Positions 26,027 through 37,652 are shown, counted from the first letter of the stretch. The stretch: DNA of 64,000 bases from Achromobacter kerstersii (GCF_902859595.1 NZ_CADIJQ010000005.1:186001-250000), one strand, 5' to 3'. Numbers and translations are program-made. The notes: generated by a model from the letters alone, not told the origin.

Positions 26027-28105
26027 TTAAGACCGGTTCTGGCGCAGCAGCGCCTGCTTGAAGCGTTCGAACTCTTGATTGAAGTCGAGTGTACGCTTCT
26101 GGGACGTCATGGCCGCCAGGACGCTGCTGCCGTTACCTTGCGGCTTGACCCAGATCCAGACGCGGCGGTCTCGAATATAGAACATCGAGAACACCCCCAG
26201 GACCAGCAACAGGCTGCCCAGGTAGACCGTGTTCTTGCCCGGCGTGCGGCTCACTTGGAACACACTGGCCTGCACGTGGTTGAAATCCGCCAGCGACAGG
26301 AAGACGGGCGCGGGGTAGACCGTCAGGTCCGACAACGCCGCCACGGCCAGACGCGACCACACGGCGGCGCGTTCGCCTTCGGGGCCTTCGACCGCCACGG
26401 CGGGCAGGCCGGCGCGCTCGCGCTCAATGGCGCGCAATTCATTCATGCTGGCGCCGATCAGGCGGATCACCACGTCCGCCGCGCGCTCCAGGTCGGCGGC
26501 GGGCGTATTGGCTTGCAGGAAAGCCGCCACGGCTTGCAGGCCACCCGATGCGAAGGTTTCCAGCGCGCGCTCGGCGGCCGTCTGCAAGGGCTGGCGGTCG
26601 GCACCCGACGGGCTGTTGCGCTCGGCGAAGCGGCGCGCGGCTTCCTGGCGTGCTGCCGGGTCGGCGAGAGTGGCGCGCAGGCGCATGAACTCGGCGATCG
26701 AGCTGTCGTCGTCCGCCGGAATACGCAGGTAGCGGAACGGTTCGGCGGCGTTGTTGCGCACGCCAGCCAGGAACACGCTGGCGCCATCCAGCTGCATGGG
26801 CAGCATGTAGTTCTGGAATTCGTGCGCCTGGCCCGCGTCGTCGATCAGCTTGTATTCGACGCTGGGACCCACGTTGCGCAGGTTCTCGTTTTTCTTGCCC
26901 GCAGCGCTGCCGGAGACCGACGCCACGTGCTCGGCAAAGCTCTGGTTGGCGCCCTTGGGGTCGCCACGCGTCAGGTCTTCAACGTTGATCGGGCGCATGG
27001 CCGTGATCTCGACGCCCATGCTGCGCGGGCCGCCCGTGGTGCTGGCGGTGACTTCACTGGTCTTGCCCACGGTGCCGTTGACGTTGAACGTGGCGGCGTT
27101 GGAACCTACCAGCGGGTAGCCCTTCAAGACGACCGTGCTGCCGCCGTCATCGAAGCTGGACTGATAAACGGTCATGCCCTTGAAGCGCAGCGGCTCGTTG
27201 ACCTCGATGGTGGAATCGAACGTCTTGCCGGTGTCGGGGTCGGTCACTTCCACTTCGCTGGCGAAGCGGCTGGGCATGCCGGTGGAGTAGTAGTCGACAA
27301 CGAATTTCTTCAGCTTCAGCGTGAAGGGCATCGGCTGCACCAGCGCGCCATCACCCACCATCACGACCGCCGTGCTGGCCTGGCCGCCTTCAGGCACCAG
27401 CACGCTGGCGCGAAAGCTCGGGTTATTGACCGACAGGCGCCCGCTTTCGGGTACTTCGGAAATCAGCATGTTGTCGACAATCGGCTGCTTGCCGCCGAAC
27501 ATCACCTGCAAACGCACCGGCAATTCGCTATCGAGCAAGCCGCCGATACAGATGATGACCATGGCTGCGTGCGCAAACACATAGCCCAGGCGGTTGGCGC
27601 TGCCTTTCTTGGCCGCCAGCAGCACGCCGTCGTTGTCCTGCCGTTGGCGCACCGCGTAACCCAAGCGTTCCAGCAGCAGTTTCAAACCGGCCGCGGTTTG
27701 CGGCACATCGGTGGGTTCCTGGGTTTCCACGCGATGCGGGAAGGCGCGCAGGCTGCTTGCCCGCACATGCTCGCGGAACGAACGCGCATCGCGCAGCATC
27801 TTGGGCGCATTGCGGATCAGGCAGACCGAGGTCGACACGACCAGGAACCCCATGATCACCAAGAACCACCAGCTGTTGTAGACGTGCCAGATCGAGAATT
27901 TGTCGAACACTTCGTACCAGAACGGGCCGAATTGATCGATGTAGTTGTTGGACGAGCGGTTCTGCTGCAACACGGTCCCGACCAGGCTCGCCACGCAGAT
28001 GAACATCAGCAGGCTGACGGCGAAACGCATCGAACCCAGCAGTTCGAAGAAGTCGCGGGGCAGGCTGCGCAGGGAGGGTCGGGTATGGGTTCGTGTTGAA
28101 TTCAT
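26027..28105 (-). CDS. resB: Cytochrome c biogenesis protein ResB (Ccs1)
   Basis: Partner of CcsB in System II; holds apocytochrome and keeps heme reduced. The roughly 692-aa product has three N-terminal transmembrane helices (FELLGSMRFAVSLLMF, WWFLVIMGFLVVST, AHAAMVIICIGGLLDSEL). A large periplasmic domain follows, then a last helix near VYLGSLLLVLGVFSMFYI. The ATG at 28105 starts MNSTRT; the frame continues upstream only through a TTG. No clear ribosome site is visible before this ATG. Confidence 0.93.
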   Translation of the reverse strand: MNSTRTHTRPSLRSLPRDFFELLGSMRFAVSLLMFICVASLVGTVLQQNRSSNNYIDQFGPFWYEVFDKFSIWHVYNSWWFLVIMGFLVVSTSVCLIRNAPKMLRDARSFREHVRASSLRAFPHRVETQEPTDVPQTAAGLKLLLERLGYAVRQRQDNDGVLLAAKKGSANRLGYVFAHAAMVIICIGGLLDSELPVRLQVMFGGKQPIVDNMLISEVPESGRLSVNNPSFRASVLVPEGGQASTAVVMVGDGALVQPMPFTLKLKKFVVDYYSTGMPSRFASEVEVTDPDTGKTFDSTIEVNEPLRFKGMTVYQSSFDDGGSTVVLKGYPLVGSNAATFNVNGTVGKTSEVTASTTGGPRSMGVEITAMRPINVEDLTRGDPKGANQSFAEHVASVSGSAAGKKNENLRNVGPSVEYKLIDDAGQAHEFQNYMLPMQLDGASVFLAGVRNNAAEPFRYLRIPADDDSSIAEFMRLRATLADPAARQEAARRFAERNSPSGADRQPLQTAAERALETFASGGLQAVAAFLQANTPAADLERAADVVIRLIGASMNELRAIERERAGLPAVAVEGPEGERAAVWSRLAVAALSDLTVYPAPVFLSLADFNHVQASVFQVSRTPGKNTVYLGSLLLVLGVFSMFYIRDRRVWIWVKPQGNGSSVLAAMTSQKRTLDFNQEFERFKQALLRQNRS

Positions 28106-28224
28106 GAAAAAAGGGGGGCCGCGCAATCGGCTACCCCCCTCATAGACAGCGCGCAACGGAATCAGGTTCCGTCACGCCCAAGTTGCATGAACGCGGACCA
28201 GCCGCGCGTGTTGCGGGCTTTCGC

Positions 28225-28926
28225 CTACCGCAGGCCGGCCGCGTAGTCCGACACCGCCTTGATATCGGCGTCCGACATGCGATCCGCGATCGCGAACATG
28301 ATGTCGTTCTTGCGGTCGCCGCTGCGGAACAGCTTGAGCTGCTCTTCGATGTACATGGGGAACTGCCCCGACAAGCGGGGGTACTGGGCGGGCATGCCCG
28401 CGCCATTCGCAGAGTGGCACGCCGCGCAAGCCGGGACGTTGCGTTCAGGCAAACCGCCGCGCCAGATCTTCTGACCCAGATCAACCAGTTTCTCCTGGCC
28501 TGCCGTGGCGGGCTCCTTGAGAGGCTGCTGCGCCAGGTAAAGCGCGATGTTCTGCATGTCGGCCGGCGTCAGGTTCTGCGCCATGGCCGTCATCGGGGTG
28601 GGGTTGCCGCCCGCGCCGTTACGTACCGGCAGCTTCGCACCCTGCTTGATCTGGAAATCCGCCAATTGCTTGGCCAGGTATTCGTGGGGTTGCGCGGCCA
28701 GGTTGGGGTTCACCGGGATGGTGCTGTTGCCCGCCGCGCCATGACAGGACGCACAGGCGATGATGCCTCTTGAGGCGTCGCCTTGGTCAAACAGCTGACC
28801 GCCCTTGGCGGCATCTGGCTTGGCCGGGCCCGCAGCGCCGTCAGCGGCGAAACTGGGTGTAGAGAAGGCGGAGGCGCCGAGCAACAGCCCGCTCGCAACC
28901 AACATCCGGGACAGCACACGCTTCAT
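28225..28926 (-). CDS. Diheme cytochrome c (cytochrome c4 type)
   Basis: Periplasmic electron carrier, 233 aa, with a signal peptide ending near SFAADGAAG. Two c-type heme sites are visible, CASCHGAAG and CAACHSANG, each in its own domain; later methionines (AGMPAQYPRL) are candidate ligands. The ATG at 28926 has GAGG six bases upstream. It is upstream of resB-ccsB on the same strand, so the substrate cytochrome and its maturation machinery sit together. Confidence 0.92.
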   Translation of the reverse strand: MKRVLSRMLVASGLLLGASAFSTPSFAADGAAGPAKPDAAKGGQLFDQGDASRGIIACASCHGAAGNSTIPVNPNLAAQPHEYLAKQLADFQIKQGAKLPVRNGAGGNPTPMTAMAQNLTPADMQNIALYLAQQPLKEPATAGQEKLVDLGQKIWRGGLPERNVPACAACHSANGAGMPAQYPRLSGQFPMYIEEQLKLFRSGDRKNDIMFAIADRMSDADIKAVSDYAAGLR

Positions 28927-29149
28927 GAAGACCTCGACGATCACATCGATCAAGGCGCAAAAAGGCGCCCACGCCTGCCCCGCACACCCTGGAATACCGT
29001 ATCGAACCTCATTTGCCCGTTCTGCCTGCCAAGTTGCGGAAAACAACCTAAACAGTAAGCAAAAAAGACGGCTCCGCGCACGGGGACCACTGTTGCAAAC
29101 GCCGGATTATACAATAGGGCTCGAAACCAACCGTATCCAAAGCCCATCC

Positions 29150-30786
<1,637 letters not shown>

Positions 30787-30797
30787 TTGCGCGGCAA

Positions 30798-30828
30798 GAC
30801 AGGCTCGGGCGTGCGGTCCGGGCCTGTC
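30798..30828. terminator. Hairpin between convergent hemB and DMT gene
   Basis: GACAGGCTCGG pairs with CCGGGCCTGTC (one G-T pair) over a 9-base loop. It has no T-run and is placed between convergent genes. Confidence 0.5.
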
Positions 30829-30844
30829 CCGTCATCGCGCGGGA

Positions 30845-31786
30845 TCAGCGCACGTCGCCTGGCTGGCTTGCCACAGGCGCACTGCGGCGCAATCCCAGAT
30901 ACGTTCCGCCCAGCACGCAAGCAAGGCCCATCACATGGGTCAGCGTGACGTGTTCGTCCAGAAACAGTGACGCAAACAGCAGCCCGAAGATCGGCAGCCA
31001 GTTCACGAACAAGGCCGCACGGCTGATGCCCAGCCGCGCGATGCCGGCATTCCAGATGATGTTGCTGACCCCCGAGGCGATCACCGCCGAGAACAGCAGC
31101 ACGATCCACGGCCAGCCCGTCATCTGCCACGTATCGGTCTGGTAAGACGACGGCGTGATCGCCGCATGCACAACCAGCATCAGCCCGCCCGCCAGGTACA
31201 TGTACCAGAGCATGCCCAGCGGGTCCATGGAACGCGACATGCGTTGAATCACGAGCCCGCCGAATACGAACACCAGCACGGCCACGAACACGATGGCGTC
31301 GCCCCAGCCCGTCAGGCCGAATTGCGCGCCACTACCGGCCACAACCATGCCCACGCCAAGCAGGCCCAGCAAGGCGCCCGAGATGCGCACCAGCGTGAGT
31401 TTTTCGCGATAGAAAAGCGCCGCCAGCAACGCCGACAGCAAGGGGCTGGTGGCCATGATCAGCGTGCCGTTGGCCGCCGATGAAAAGCGCAGCCCCGACA
31501 CCAGCGCAACCTGGTGCGCGTACACCACCAGAAAGCCCGCCAGCGCCACCCAGCCCAGTTGCACGCGGCCCAGCTTGGGGATGCGGCCGCGGCGCGCCTT
31601 GATGATCAGGGTGACGGTGATGAACGCAATGACGATCCGAACGGCGGCAAGCGCCTGGATGTCCATGTGTTGCGTGAGGTACTTGATGGAGACGATGTTC
31701 AGGCCCCAGGTGGCCATGACGAACATCAATTGAAGGTAGATAAGACCTTGCGGGTCCTGGCTTGCATCAACTGTTGGGGACGTCAC
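30845..31786 (-). CDS. DMT-superfamily permease (EamA domains)
   Basis: 313-aa inner-membrane protein with ten predicted helices arranged as two EamA repeats; the second repeat begins near residue 155. Typical segments are FVMATWGLNIVSIKYL and LPIFGLLFASLFLDEHVTLTH. It probably exports a metabolite, but the substrate is unknown. It follows dsbD on the same strand after 69 bases and may be read through from it. Confidence 0.88.
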   Translation of the reverse strand: MTSPTVDASQDPQGLIYLQLMFVMATWGLNIVSIKYLTQHMDIQALAAVRIVIAFITVTLIIKARRGRIPKLGRVQLGWVALAGFLVVYAHQVALVSGLRFSSAANGTLIMATSPLLSALLAALFYREKLTLVRISGALLGLLGVGMVVAGSGAQFGLTGWGDAIVFVAVLVFVFGGLVIQRMSRSMDPLGMLWYMYLAGGLMLVVHAAITPSSYQTDTWQMTGWPWIVLLFSAVIASGVSNIIWNAGIARLGISRAALFVNWLPIFGLLFASLFLDEHVTLTHVMGLACVLGGTYLGLRRSAPVASQPGDVR

Positions 31787-31855
31787 GGGCGCCGGCCTGA
31801 TGGGAGGGTGATGCGCCGCCCACGCGGCGCAGCAGCCATGGTATACGTCCGCGCG

Positions 31856-33784
31856 TCAGCGCACCAGCACCTTATCCAGCGATTCCGTGAAGCGCTTGGC
31901 GTCCTGGAAACCCACGACGCGCGCATCGGGCAGCTCTTTGCCGCCGGGTTCGAAGAACATGATTCCGGGCGGGCCGAACAAGCGGAAGCGCTTGAGCAAA
32001 GCGCGGTCATCCGCATTGTTGGCCGTCACGTCAGCCTGCACCAGCAGCATGCCCGACATGCGTTGCGCGACGCCGGGGTCGGTGAACGTGAAACGCTCCA
32101 TCTCGCGGCACGACACGCACCAGTCGGCATAGAAATCCAGCATCACCGGTTGGCGGCTTTGCGCCAGCAGCGCGTCCAGCTCGGCGTTGTTGCGCACGCG
32201 CGTAAAGTGGACATCGCCCTTTGTGGCGGTGGCGCCCGCCACGCCCGCCGCGCCATCCGCGCGCGCGGCGAAGTGCGACAACGGTTGCAGCACATCGCGT
32301 CCGCCGCTTGCCGCGCCGATCAGCCACGCTGCGGCAGCCAGCGCCAGCAGCAAGCCCAGGCCCTTGCCGAACATACGCGCGGCCCCTGCCCCCACGGGCA
32401 AGGCGTCAAAGGCGCGCAGCATCACCGCGGAGACGATCGCCAGGAACGCCCAGCCGGTCATCTGCACCCACGTCGGCACCACGGGAATCAGCATCCACCA
32501 GGCGGTGCCCAGCAGCAGCATGCCGAACAGGCGCTTGACGCCATCCATCCACGGGCCCGCCTTGGGCAGCAAGGCGCCGGACGATGCGCCCACGATCAAG
32601 AGCGGCACGCCCATGCCCCAGGCCATGGCGAACAGCGCCGCCGCGCCCAGCACGACGTCACCCGTCTGCGAGATATACAGTAGTGCGCCAGCCAAGGGTG
32701 CGGCCACGCAAGGCCCGACAATCAGTGCGGACAAGGCGCCCATCACCAGCGCGCCCGTGTAGCGGCCGCCAGGCACCCGCGAGGAACGGTCAGACAGTTT
32801 GGCCTGGATGCCCGAGGGCATCTGGAAGGTGAAAACGTCGAACATCGCCAGCGCCAACACCGTCAGCAACAAGGCGAACAGCGTCAGAATCCAGGGCGTC
32901 TGCAACCACGCAGCCAGCCCCGCGCCACTTAGGCCCGCAGCCACGCCCAACGCGGTGTAAACCACCGACATGCCCAGCACATACGTGGCGGCCAACGCCA
33001 GCCCGCGGCCGCGCGAGGGCCTGGGCTGCGCCACGCCGCCCAGCACAATCGACGACAAGATCGGAATCATCGGCAACACGCAGGGCGTGAACGCCAGCAA
33101 CAGTCCCAGCACCAGGAAGACGCCGGCGGTCTTGATCCAGCCCAGGCCACCCAGCGCATCGGCCAAGCCGGTGTCGCCTGCGGTGAACAGTGCGCCAAGT
33201 CCGCCCGACGATGTGCTCGATGTTGAGGCAGACGATGATGCCCCGCCTGTTGCGGCCCCGCCCGCCACCGCGTAGCCCCCCGCCACCGGCGTGAGCTTGA
33301 CGCTGCTGTCCATCGGCGGATAGCACAAGCCCGCGTCCGCACAGCCTTGCCCGGTCAGGGTCAGCGTGAAGGGTTGATTGCCCGCGCCCACCGGCACGCG
33401 GATCACGACGTCCTTATGGAAGACCTCCATGTCTTTCTCGAAGGTCGGGTCGTACTTGACCTCGCCCTTGGGGTAGACGGCCTCACCCAGTGTCGTGGCG
33501 CCAGCCGGGCTGATCGTGATGCCGAAGCGCTCGCGGTACATGTAGTAGCCCGGGGCGACCTTGTACCGCAGCTCCAGCGTGTCGGGCGCGGCCATCTGGG
33601 CGCTGAACACAAAGGCTTTTTCGGGTTCGAGGAATTCGGTGTCGGCCTGGGCGGCCGCCTGCCAGCCCAGCAGCAACAGCGCCGTCGCCAAAAACATCAG
33701 GCAGTGCCTGAGCAGGGCGCGCATCGCGCGCGTGGCGTGAATCGGGCGCGAGGGCGCGCCGACAATACCGGCAAGTTGCAACAT
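31856..33784 (-). CDS. dsbD: Thiol:disulfide interchange protein DsbD
   Basis: Moves electrons from cytoplasmic thioredoxin across the inner membrane to periplasmic partners, including cytochrome c maturation. 642 aa. The N-terminal periplasmic domain has GCADAGLCYPP. Eight helices follow, with the redox cysteines in FTPCVLPMIP and GPCVAAPLAG. The C-terminal thioredoxin domain has WCVSC. The ATG at 33784 shares a base with the cutA stop (TGATG). The ATG at 33724 would give a more standard signal peptide and may be the real start. Confidence 0.94.
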   Translation of the reverse strand: MLQLAGIVGAPSRPIHATRAMRALLRHCLMFLATALLLLGWQAAAQADTEFLEPEKAFVFSAQMAAPDTLELRYKVAPGYYMYRERFGITISPAGATTLGEAVYPKGEVKYDPTFEKDMEVFHKDVVIRVPVGAGNQPFTLTLTGQGCADAGLCYPPMDSSVKLTPVAGGYAVAGGAATGGASSSASTSSTSSGGLGALFTAGDTGLADALGGLGWIKTAGVFLVLGLLLAFTPCVLPMIPILSSIVLGGVAQPRPSRGRGLALAATYVLGMSVVYTALGVAAGLSGAGLAAWLQTPWILTLFALLLTVLALAMFDVFTFQMPSGIQAKLSDRSSRVPGGRYTGALVMGALSALIVGPCVAAPLAGALLYISQTGDVVLGAAALFAMAWGMGVPLLIVGASSGALLPKAGPWMDGVKRLFGMLLLGTAWWMLIPVVPTWVQMTGWAFLAIVSAVMLRAFDALPVGAGAARMFGKGLGLLLALAAAAWLIGAASGGRDVLQPLSHFAARADGAAGVAGATATKGDVHFTRVRNNAELDALLAQSRQPVMLDFYADWCVSCREMERFTFTDPGVAQRMSGMLLVQADVTANNADDRALLKRFRLFGPPGIMFFEPGGKELPDARVVGFQDAKRFTESLDKVLVR

Positions 33785-34131
33785 CAGTCTCTCTTGTTAT
33801 TCGTGACGGCCGTCTGCTCGCGCACCCAATCCAGGTAGGGCGCCGCGCCGCCAATGACCGGCAGCACGATGATTTCGGGCACATCATAGGGATGCATCTG
33901 CGCCAGGGCCTGAACAACAGCTTGATGGCGCGCGTAAGTGGTCTTGATGTGGATGGGGACTTCTTCCGTCCCCTCGACCGTTCCATTCCACAGGTAGATG
34001 GACAGGCCGGGCGCGCCAAGGTTCACACAAGCGGCCAATCCGTCTTCGACCAGCACATGCGCGATGCGCTTGGCCAGCAACAGATCCGGCGCATTGCTGA
34101 TGACCAGCACGACGTCGTCATCGCGCAACAT
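33784..34131 (-). CDS. cutA: Divalent-cation tolerance protein CutA
   Basis: Small trimeric PII-like protein of 115 aa linked to copper tolerance. Conserved segments are the start VVLVISNAP, AACVNLGAPGLSIYLWNG and KTTYARHQAVVQAL, followed by HPYDVPEII. It is translationally joined to dsbD, a pairing seen in many proteobacteria. The divergent HIT gene begins 122 bases away. Confidence 0.93.
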   Translation of the reverse strand: MLRDDDVVLVISNAPDLLLAKRIAHVLVEDGLAACVNLGAPGLSIYLWNGTVEGTEEVPIHIKTTYARHQAVVQALAQMHPYDVPEIIVLPVIGGAAPYLDWVREQTAVTNNKRD

Positions 34132-34253
34132 GGAGCCTCCTTGGGATACCCGTGTGGGATGGTAGTCGAGGTATTTTATCGGTATTGCCGCCGCCGTCCG
34201 GAACTGCCGGAAGCGCGTTCAGCTCCATGCCACCCGTTTTCACCGAGGCTTGC

Positions 34254-34691
34254 ATGACCGATAACTGCTTGTTCTGCCGGATCGCCCGGCACGAGATTCC
34301 CGCGCACATCATTCACGAAGATGACCGCCTGATGGCCTTCCTGGACATCCAGCCCGTGCGTCCCGGCCATACGCTGATCATTCCGAAACAGCATTACCCG
34401 TACTACGAAGATATGCCGGCCGACCTGGCGGGGCATATCGTGAACCTGGGGCAGAAGCTGGGGCGCCACATGAAGCGCCTTTATGGCGTGGAACGGGTAG
34501 GGTTTGCGTTCACCGGCATCCACGTGGCGCACACGCACGCGCACGTCATCCCGATGCATCACACGCAGGACGTCACGTCCACGCAATACATCGAACAGCA
34601 GAACCTGACGTTCAAGATGCCGCCCCAACCGCCTCAGGAGGCTTTGGCGGCTACCGCAGCCGAGTTGCGGGGGGAGTTGCACGCTTCGTGA
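34254..34691 (+). CDS. HIT family nucleotide hydrolase
   Basis: 145-aa histidine-triad protein, probably an Ap4A- or aminoacyl-AMP-type hydrolase. It begins MTDNCLFCRIARHEIPAH, with the zinc-type C-x2-C. The nucleotide-binding and catalytic triad is HTHAHVIPMH near residue 100. The ATG at 34254 has GAGG six bases upstream, although the frame is open further up. It is divergent from cutA and convergent with the ribosomal alpha cluster. Confidence 0.93.
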   Translation: MTDNCLFCRIARHEIPAHIIHEDDRLMAFLDIQPVRPGHTLIIPKQHYPYYEDMPADLAGHIVNLGQKLGRHMKRLYGVERVGFAFTGIHVAHTHAHVIPMHHTQDVTSTQYIEQQNLTFKMPPQPPQEALAATAAELRGELHAS

Positions 34692-34728
34692 TTTGAAGCC
34701 CGTGGCGGGCGTGCAGATCGGGTGAGCA

Positions 34729-34780
34729 AATCGCTCGTACGGATCGCTCGTACAGATCGCGCGTGCGGATCGAACGCGCA
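34729..34780. repeat. 13-bp tandem repeat, four units
   Basis: Units at 34729-34741, 34742-34754, 34755-34767 and 34768-34780 follow the pattern GATCGCTCGTACA with increasing divergence in the last two. They lie after the HIT stop and before the rplQ terminator. Confidence 0.75.
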
Positions 34781-34784
34781 AATA

Positions 34785-34816
34785 AAACAAGGGCGGGTCC
34801 GAAGACCCGCCCTTGT
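34785..34816 (-). terminator. Terminator of the alpha ribosomal unit after rplQ
   Basis: On the minus strand a perfect 13-bp stem (ACAAGGGCGGGTC/GACCCGCCCTTGT) closes a TTCG loop, giving the extra-stable C(UUCG)G tetraloop, and runs into TTTTATT. It lies 22 bases after the rplQ stop. It may also stop HIT transcripts. Confidence 0.92.
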
Positions 34817-34837
34817 CGCTTATCGAGCTACCGAGAA

Positions 34838-35230
34838 TTACTCGGCGCTGTCCGCAGCGGCTTCATCAACTTCCGGACGGTCAACCAGTTCCATGAAAGC
34901 CATGGGAGCGTTGTCGCCTTGACGGAAGCCCATCTTCAGCACGCGGGTGTAGCCACCGTTACGGGCCGCGTAGCGCGGGCCGATTTCGGCAAACAGCTTC
35001 ACCACCGCATCGCGATCGCGCAGACGGGCAAATGCCAGACGCTTGTTCGCCAGCGTGGGCTCTTTGCCCAGCGTGATCAGGGGTTCGATGACGCGGCGCA
35101 ATTCTTTCGCCTTCGGCAGCGTGGTCTTGATGGCTTCGTGGGTGATCAACGAAACGGCCATGTTGCGGAACATGGCAAGACGGTGACTGCTGGTGCGGTT
35201 GAGCTTACGCAAGCCATTACCGTGACGCAT
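34838..35230 (-). CDS. rplQ: 50S ribosomal protein L17
   Basis: 130-aa large-subunit protein at the peptide exit side. It starts [20 protein letters not shown], the family signature. The C-terminal tail is acidic ([10 protein letters not shown]). It is the last gene of the alpha unit, 184 bases after rpoA, a longer gap than usual, and a strong UUCG-loop terminator follows. Confidence 0.97.
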   Translation of the reverse strand: MRHGNGLRKLNRTSSHRLAMFRNMAVSLITHEAIKTTLPKAKELRRVIEPLITLGKEPTLANKRLAFARLRDRDAVVKLFAEIGPRYAARNGGYTRVLKMGFRQGDNAPMAFMELVDRPEVDEAAADSAE

Positions 35231-35349
35231 GATAAGTTTCCTTTGAATCTAAAGATGGCGTTCGCCATCGGGTTGCCGGCTCTTCTATCAACCTGCAATC
35301 AGGCCGCGGTCCGGTAGAAAACGGTGCATTTTACGACGAATTCGCAAAC

Positions 35350-35371
35350 CGCCCGGCGGGGTTGCCGGGCG
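35350..35371 (-). other. Hairpin in the rpoA-rplQ gap
   Basis: CGCCCGGC pairs with GCCGGGCG over a 6-base loop. On the minus strand GGTTTGCG follows, so it is at most a leaky terminator or a processing site that could lower rplQ relative to rpoA. Confidence 0.45.
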
Positions 35372-35414
35372 TTGCAGGAGACGCCCCATTTCTGAGGCGC
35401 CACCCGTTTAAAGC

Positions 35415-36401
35415 TTAGGGACGCTCCAGGCCCAGGGGCGGCCAGTTCTCGAGCTTCATGCCCAGAGTCAGACCACGTGCAGCCAGAACTTCCTTGATTT
35501 CGTTGAGCGACTTGCGACCCAGGTTCGGGGTCTTGAGCAGCTCGTTTTCGGTACGCTGGATCAGGTCGCCGATGTAGTAGATGTTTTCGGCCTTCAGGCA
35601 GTTGGCCGAACGCACGGTCAGTTCCAGGTCGTCGACCGGACGCAGCAGGACCGGGTCGATCTGCGGCGTGCCGCGGACCGGCGCTTCGTACGAATCGCCA
35701 GCACCTTCCAGAGCGGCGAAGACCGAAATCTGGTCCATCAGGATGCGAGCCGACTGGCGCACCGCTTCCTCGGGCGAGATCACGCCGTTGGTTTCGATGT
35801 CCAGAACCAGCTTGTCCAGGTCGGTGCGCTGTTCCACGCGGGCGCTTTCCACCGCATAGCTGACGCGGCGAACCGGGCTGAACGAAGCGTCCAGAACGAT
35901 GCGGCCGATGGTGTGGGTGCGGTCTTCCGACAGCGCACGCACGTTGCCCGGCACGTAGCCGCGGCCCTTTTCAACCTTGATCTGCATTTCCAGCTTGCCT
36001 GCGTCCGTCAGGTTGCAGATGGCATGGCCGGGGTTGATGATCTCGACGTCGTGCGGCAGTTCGATGTCGCTGGCCAGCACGGTGCCCGCGCCGGTCTTGC
36101 GCAGAACCAGGGTCACTTCGTCGCGATTGTGCAGCTTGAAGACCACGCCCTTCAGGTTCAAGAGGATGTCGACGACATCTTCGCGAACGCCCGGGATGGT
36201 CGAGTATTCGTGCACCACGCCCGTCATCTGGACTTCGGTCGGCGCGTAGCCGGTCATCGAAGACAGCAGGATGCGGCGCAGGGCGTTGCCCAGCGTGTGA
36301 CCGTAGCCACGCTCGAACGGCTCCATCACGATCTTGGCATGGTGCGTGCCGACCGGTTCGACTTCAATGGAGCGCGGCTTCAGGAAACCTTGAGTGGACA
36401 T
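35415..36401 (-). CDS. rpoA: RNA polymerase alpha subunit
   Basis: 328-aa subunit. The N-terminal domain (to about 230) dimerises and holds the core enzyme ([15 protein letters not shown]). After a linker the C-terminal domain contacts UP elements and activators ([33 protein letters not shown]). The gene follows rpsD after a 214-base gap. Confidence 0.98.
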   Translation of the reverse strand: MSTQGFLKPRSIEVEPVGTHHAKIVMEPFERGYGHTLGNALRRILLSSMTGYAPTEVQMTGVVHEYSTIPGVREDVVDILLNLKGVVFKLHNRDEVTLVLRKTGAGTVLASDIELPHDVEIINPGHAICNLTDAGKLEMQIKVEKGRGYVPGNVRALSEDRTHTIGRIVLDASFSPVRRVSYAVESARVEQRTDLDKLVLDIETNGVISPEEAVRQSARILMDQISVFAALEGAGDSYEAPVRGTPQIDPVLLRPVDDLELTVRSANCLKAENIYYIGDLIQRTENELLKTPNLGRKSLNEIKEVLAARGLTLGMKLENWPPLGLERP

Positions 36402-36615
36402 TTACTGTGTTCCTTTTCAATACCCTCGGCTCGTTACACCGATAAGGCTGATGGACAGGGTGAAACATGAAACTCGGGCGGCGCGAAAACGCCAGCCGAT
36501 ACTTACCGCAAAGCCCGCCCCACCAAAAGGCGGAAAGCGGGCTGCTGCGAGACGTGCAAACGGGTCGCGGGACCAGTAGCCGGCACACCTGCGAAGGAGG
36601 CGCCGGCCGACCTGA
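36402..36615 (-). other. rpsD-rpoA spacer with inverted repeats
   Basis: This 214-base gap is long for an alpha operon. It holds AGCCCGC (36512-36518) with GCGGGCT (36537-36543), and GCCGGC copies at 36579-36584 and 36602-36607 that can pair. I could not assign a promoter confidently. Regulation of rpoA apart from the upstream ribosomal genes is possible. Confidence 0.4.
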
Positions 36616-37239
36616 TTAACGCGAGTACAGTTCGACGACCATCGATTCGTTGATGTCGCGAGCGACGTCAGCGCGGTCGGGAGCCGACTTGAACGTACCG
36701 GTCAGCTTGGTCGCGTCGACTTCCACCCATTGGGGGATGCCGATGCTGGTGGCCAGGTCGAGCGATTCCTTGATACGGCCTTGCTTCTTGGCCTTTTCAC
36801 GGATCGAGATGACGTCACCAGCCTTGACCAGCATCGAAGCGATGTCAGCCGTGTGGCCGTTCAGTTCGATGGCGCGGTGGCTGACCAGCTGGCGAGCTTC
36901 GGCGCGCGTCGAGCCGAAGCCCATGCGGTAGACGACGTTGTCCAGGCGCGATTCCAGCAGCTGGATCAGGGTTTCGCCGGTGTTGCCACGGCGACGCTCT
37001 GCTTCAGCGAAGTACTTGCGGAATTGCTTTTCCAGCACGCCGTACATGCGCTTCAGCTTTTGCTTTTCGCGCAGCTGCAGGCCGTAGTCGGAAGTGCGGG
37101 CACCCGAAGTGCGGCCGTGTTGGCCAGGCTTGGAATCCAGCTTGCACTTGGAATCCAGCGAGCGACGGGCGCTCTTCAGGAACAGGTCAGTACCCTCGCG
37201 GCGCGAGAGCTTGCATTTGGGTCCAATATAACGTGCCAT
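36616..37239 (-). CDS. rpsD: 30S ribosomal protein S4
   Basis: 207-aa primary 16S rRNA binder and, in E. coli, the repressor of the alpha operon. It starts [20 protein letters not shown]. An S4-type RNA-binding domain lies near 95-155 ([22 protein letters not shown]). It lies 11 bases after rpsK. Confidence 0.98.
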   Translation of the reverse strand: MARYIGPKCKLSRREGTDLFLKSARRSLDSKCKLDSKPGQHGRTSGARTSDYGLQLREKQKLKRMYGVLEKQFRKYFAEAERRRGNTGETLIQLLESRLDNVVYRMGFGSTRAEARQLVSHRAIELNGHTADIASMLVKAGDVISIREKAKKQGRIKESLDLATSIGIPQWVEVDATKLTGTFKSAPDRADVARDINESMVVELYSR

Positions 37240-37250
37240 GTGGATTCCCT

Positions 37251-37652
37251 TTAGATACGACGACGCTTCGGCGGACGGCAGCCGTTGTGCGGAACGGGCG
37301 TGATGTCGGCGATGGACGAAATCTTGATGCCCAGCGCGTTCAGAGCGCGGACAGACGATTCGCGGCCAGGACCGGGGCCCTTGATGCGCACTTCCAGCGT
37401 CTTGATGCCGTATTCCAGCGCGACGCGGCCAGCCGTTTCAGCGGCGACTTGCGCGGCAAACGGGGTCGACTTACGCGAACCCTTGAAACCAGCACCACCC
37501 GAAGTGGCCCACGACAAAGCGTTGCCCTGACGGTCGGTGATGGTGATGATGGTGTTGTTGAACGAAGCGTGAACGTGCGCGATGCCGTCCGAGACGTTCT
37601 TCTTAACCTTTTTGCGCACGCGCGAAGCGCCGCTGGTGGAAGCTTTCGCCAT
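37251..37652 (-). CDS. rpsK: 30S ribosomal protein S11
   Basis: 133-aa platform protein of the small subunit. Signature stretches are [18 protein letters not shown] and [19 protein letters not shown]; it ends with [11 protein letters not shown]. It lies 15 bases after rpsM and 11 before rpsD in the alpha cluster. Confidence 0.98.
   Translation of the reverse strand: MAKASTSGASRVRKKVKKNVSDGIAHVHASFNNTIITITDRQGNALSWATSGGAGFKGSRKSTPFAAQVAAETAGRVALEYGIKTLEVRIKGPGPGRESSVRALNALGIKISSIADITPVPHNGCRPPKRRRI

Noticed and set aside
26075..28099. 674-codon plus-strand frame opposite resB
   Set aside because: It mirrors the codon structure of resB in GC-rich DNA; no recognisable domain or start signal.
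34729..34780. CRISPR array
   Set aside because: The 13-bp units are directly adjacent with no spacers and there are no cas genes.
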